From positions 1 through 42,502 of the forward strand of contig WQSH01000008.1 in the NCBI GenBank assembly GCA_009787995.1: a DNA stretch of 42,502 nt, read 5' to 3'. Position numbers and translations under genes: made by a program. Of this stretch, positions 41,890 through 42,502 are shown piece by piece (positions within the stretch are counted from its first letter, which is position 1; the number at the start of each line of letters is the position of its first letter). This DNA is from Oscillospiraceae bacterium (GTDB lineage: Bacteria > Bacillota > Clostridia > Oscillospirales > Oscillospiraceae). A model generated the notes under the pieces. The model was given only the letters and a program-made list of their open reading frames with translations, did no database searches and was not told the origin of the DNA.

Positions 41890-41918
41890 AGTATACCTTC
41901 TATTAGAACATTTGTACA
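41890..41918 (-). promoter_or_regulatory. Promoter of the solute-binding-protein gene
   Basis: Minus strand TGTACA (41918-41913), 17-base spacer AATGTTCTAATAGAAGG, TATACT (41895-41890); nearly the same as the aconitase X promoter at 38647-38619. Confidence 0.75.
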
Positions 41919-41928
41919 GTAACATCTA

Positions 41929-42074
41929 CAATTTAGTTGCTTGCACACCCTTGCAAATTGTTGCTACTCAGTGTCTGCTATCAGTCCGGCATCGAGAAGC
42001 CTGCACACTCCTCTACGTTCGGTCAGCTGACGTAACAGTAGCCGGCATCAGCCACTCTGTGTGCAACTAAATTG
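41929..42074. repeat. Composite palindromic repeat (R7)
   Basis: Outer ends CAATTTAGTTGC (41929-41940) plus CACAC (41944-41948) pair with GTGTGCAACTAAATTG (42059-42074). It begins CACCCTTGCAAA like R2/R4, holds the R5 motif (about 41962-42007) and ends CAGCCACTCTGTG like R2/R4, so it links the two repeat families. Confidence 0.7.
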
Positions 42075-42087
42075 CTAGCCCATGCCT

Positions 42088-42119
42088 AAGGGCTGTTGAA
42101 GCTTGCTTCAACAGCCCTT
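42088..42119. terminator. Hairpin downstream of the second binding-protein gene
   Basis: AAGGGCTGTTGAAG (42088-42101), loop CTTG, CTTCAACAGCCCTT (42106-42119): a perfect 14-bp stem 24 bases after the minus-strand stop. It lacks a T-tract on that strand, so it may be a transcript-end stabiliser rather than a classical terminator. Confidence 0.6.
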
Positions 42120-42142
42120 GCTTATGATTTTTACTATAACCC

Positions 42143-42502
42143 TTAGTTGGTGTTTGCGTATGGAGTCGGGGCGGTCAGCCCGAAGAGGTGGCTGCGCTGT
42201 ACCCAGCCGTGGAGGCCTGATTCCCTTACAAGGGTGAAGTTTGCTACGCGGTTGTTAACAGGTATCATGCTTATGCCCCAGAACATGTGTTGGGCAACGG
42301 CATTTTCAGCAAAGTAAATCTGCCACCTGTCGTATGCGTCCTGCAAGAAAGCAGCGTCAAACGCATCCTGCGAGTTTATGTCGTCGAGAATGCCGCGCAT
42401 CTCATCTGACATGTGGCGAGCCATGTTAAAGGCTGCGTCATAGTTCCAAAGGCCGTGCGGAGCAGGATTCATGCCCAATGTCCAGTTGCTTATGAACATA
42501 TG
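42143..42502 (-). CDS. Second family-5 ABC solute-binding protein, C-terminal part (cut by window edge)
   Basis: Only the last ~119 codons are in the window; the frame stays open through base 42502, so the start lies beyond. The sequence 'MFISNWTLGMNPAPHGLWNY' and 'RVANFTLVRESGLHGWVQRS' aligns with the C-terminus of the binding protein at 39667 ('MGWNLNWNPAPHSLWSP', 'RVANVSRIRQDTGISTPANW'). The pair are thus tandem paralogues on one strand, separated by repeat R7 and a hairpin. The protein is likely an extracellular lipoprotein like its neighbour. Confidence 0.85.
   Translation of the reverse strand, partial: HMFISNWTLGMNPAPHGLWNYDAAFNMARHMSDEMRGILDDINSQDAFDAAFLQDAYDRWQIYFAENAVAQHMFWGISMIPVNNRVANFTLVRESGLHGWVQRSHLFGLTAPTPYANTN

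Overview
The window looks like part of the chromosome of an anaerobic, monoderm-type member of the Bacillota (Clostridia-like). The clues are strong GGAGG-type ribosome sites, frequent TTG/GTG starts, many lipoboxes, an S-layer-homology protein, CCA-encoded tRNAs, promoters of TTGACA-17-TATAAT type and a CcpA-like operator. This placement is inference; no rRNA or phylogenetic marker settles the lineage.

Layout. (1) 124-6629, minus: an operon of a membrane-anchored PQQ-type beta-propeller protein and two tandem paralogous membrane diguanylate cyclases. (2) 6997-8417: an extended-SDR epimerase/dehydrogenase, a small unknown protein and tRNA-Val(CAC). (3) 8802-17738, plus: three consecutive lipoprotein membrane-fusion (HlyD-like) adaptors, a 951-residue FtsX/MacB-type permease, two ABC ATPases (the second carrying a C-terminal AbrB/SpoVT-like domain) and a coiled-coil protein; a convergent SLH-domain protein abuts the end. 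(4) 19267-22324: two unrecognised genes and a convergent murF. (5) 22496-25040: a consensus promoter, tRNA-Met(CAT), tRNA-Glu(TTC) and a methyl-accepting chemotaxis protein. (6) 25075-31340, minus: a second copy of the three-adaptor plus permease block, in the same order but without ATPases or coiled-coil gene. (7) 31509-38573, minus: a seven-gene catabolic operon (Zn-alcohol dehydrogenase, both parts of an aconitase X, UroD-like protein, SDR, iron-type alcohol dehydrogenase, QueG/dehalogenase-like Fe-S protein). (8) 38863-42502: an MBL-fold hydrolase on plus, and two family-5 (oligopeptide-type) ABC solute-binding proteins on minus, the second cut by the window edge.

How it fits together. 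The two adaptor/permease blocks are paralogous gene by gene and each starts from a nearly identical promoter (TTGACT-17-TAAAAT, ending AATGATAAAAT), so they probably form one co-expressed export or envelope system in which the second block borrows the ATPases of the first. The aconitase X operon and the solute-binding-protein gene share another almost identical promoter including its spacer, suggesting that uptake and breakdown of one substrate are co-regulated; a CcpA/cre-like palindrome lies in the binding-protein leader.

The intergenic DNA carries small palindromic repeats: four copies of a ~130-bp hairpin element whose arms co-vary while its loop stays constant, three copies of a second related motif, and a 156-bp element with 26-bp inverted ends. 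None contains a transposase gene. No CRISPR array, rRNA or phage module was seen.
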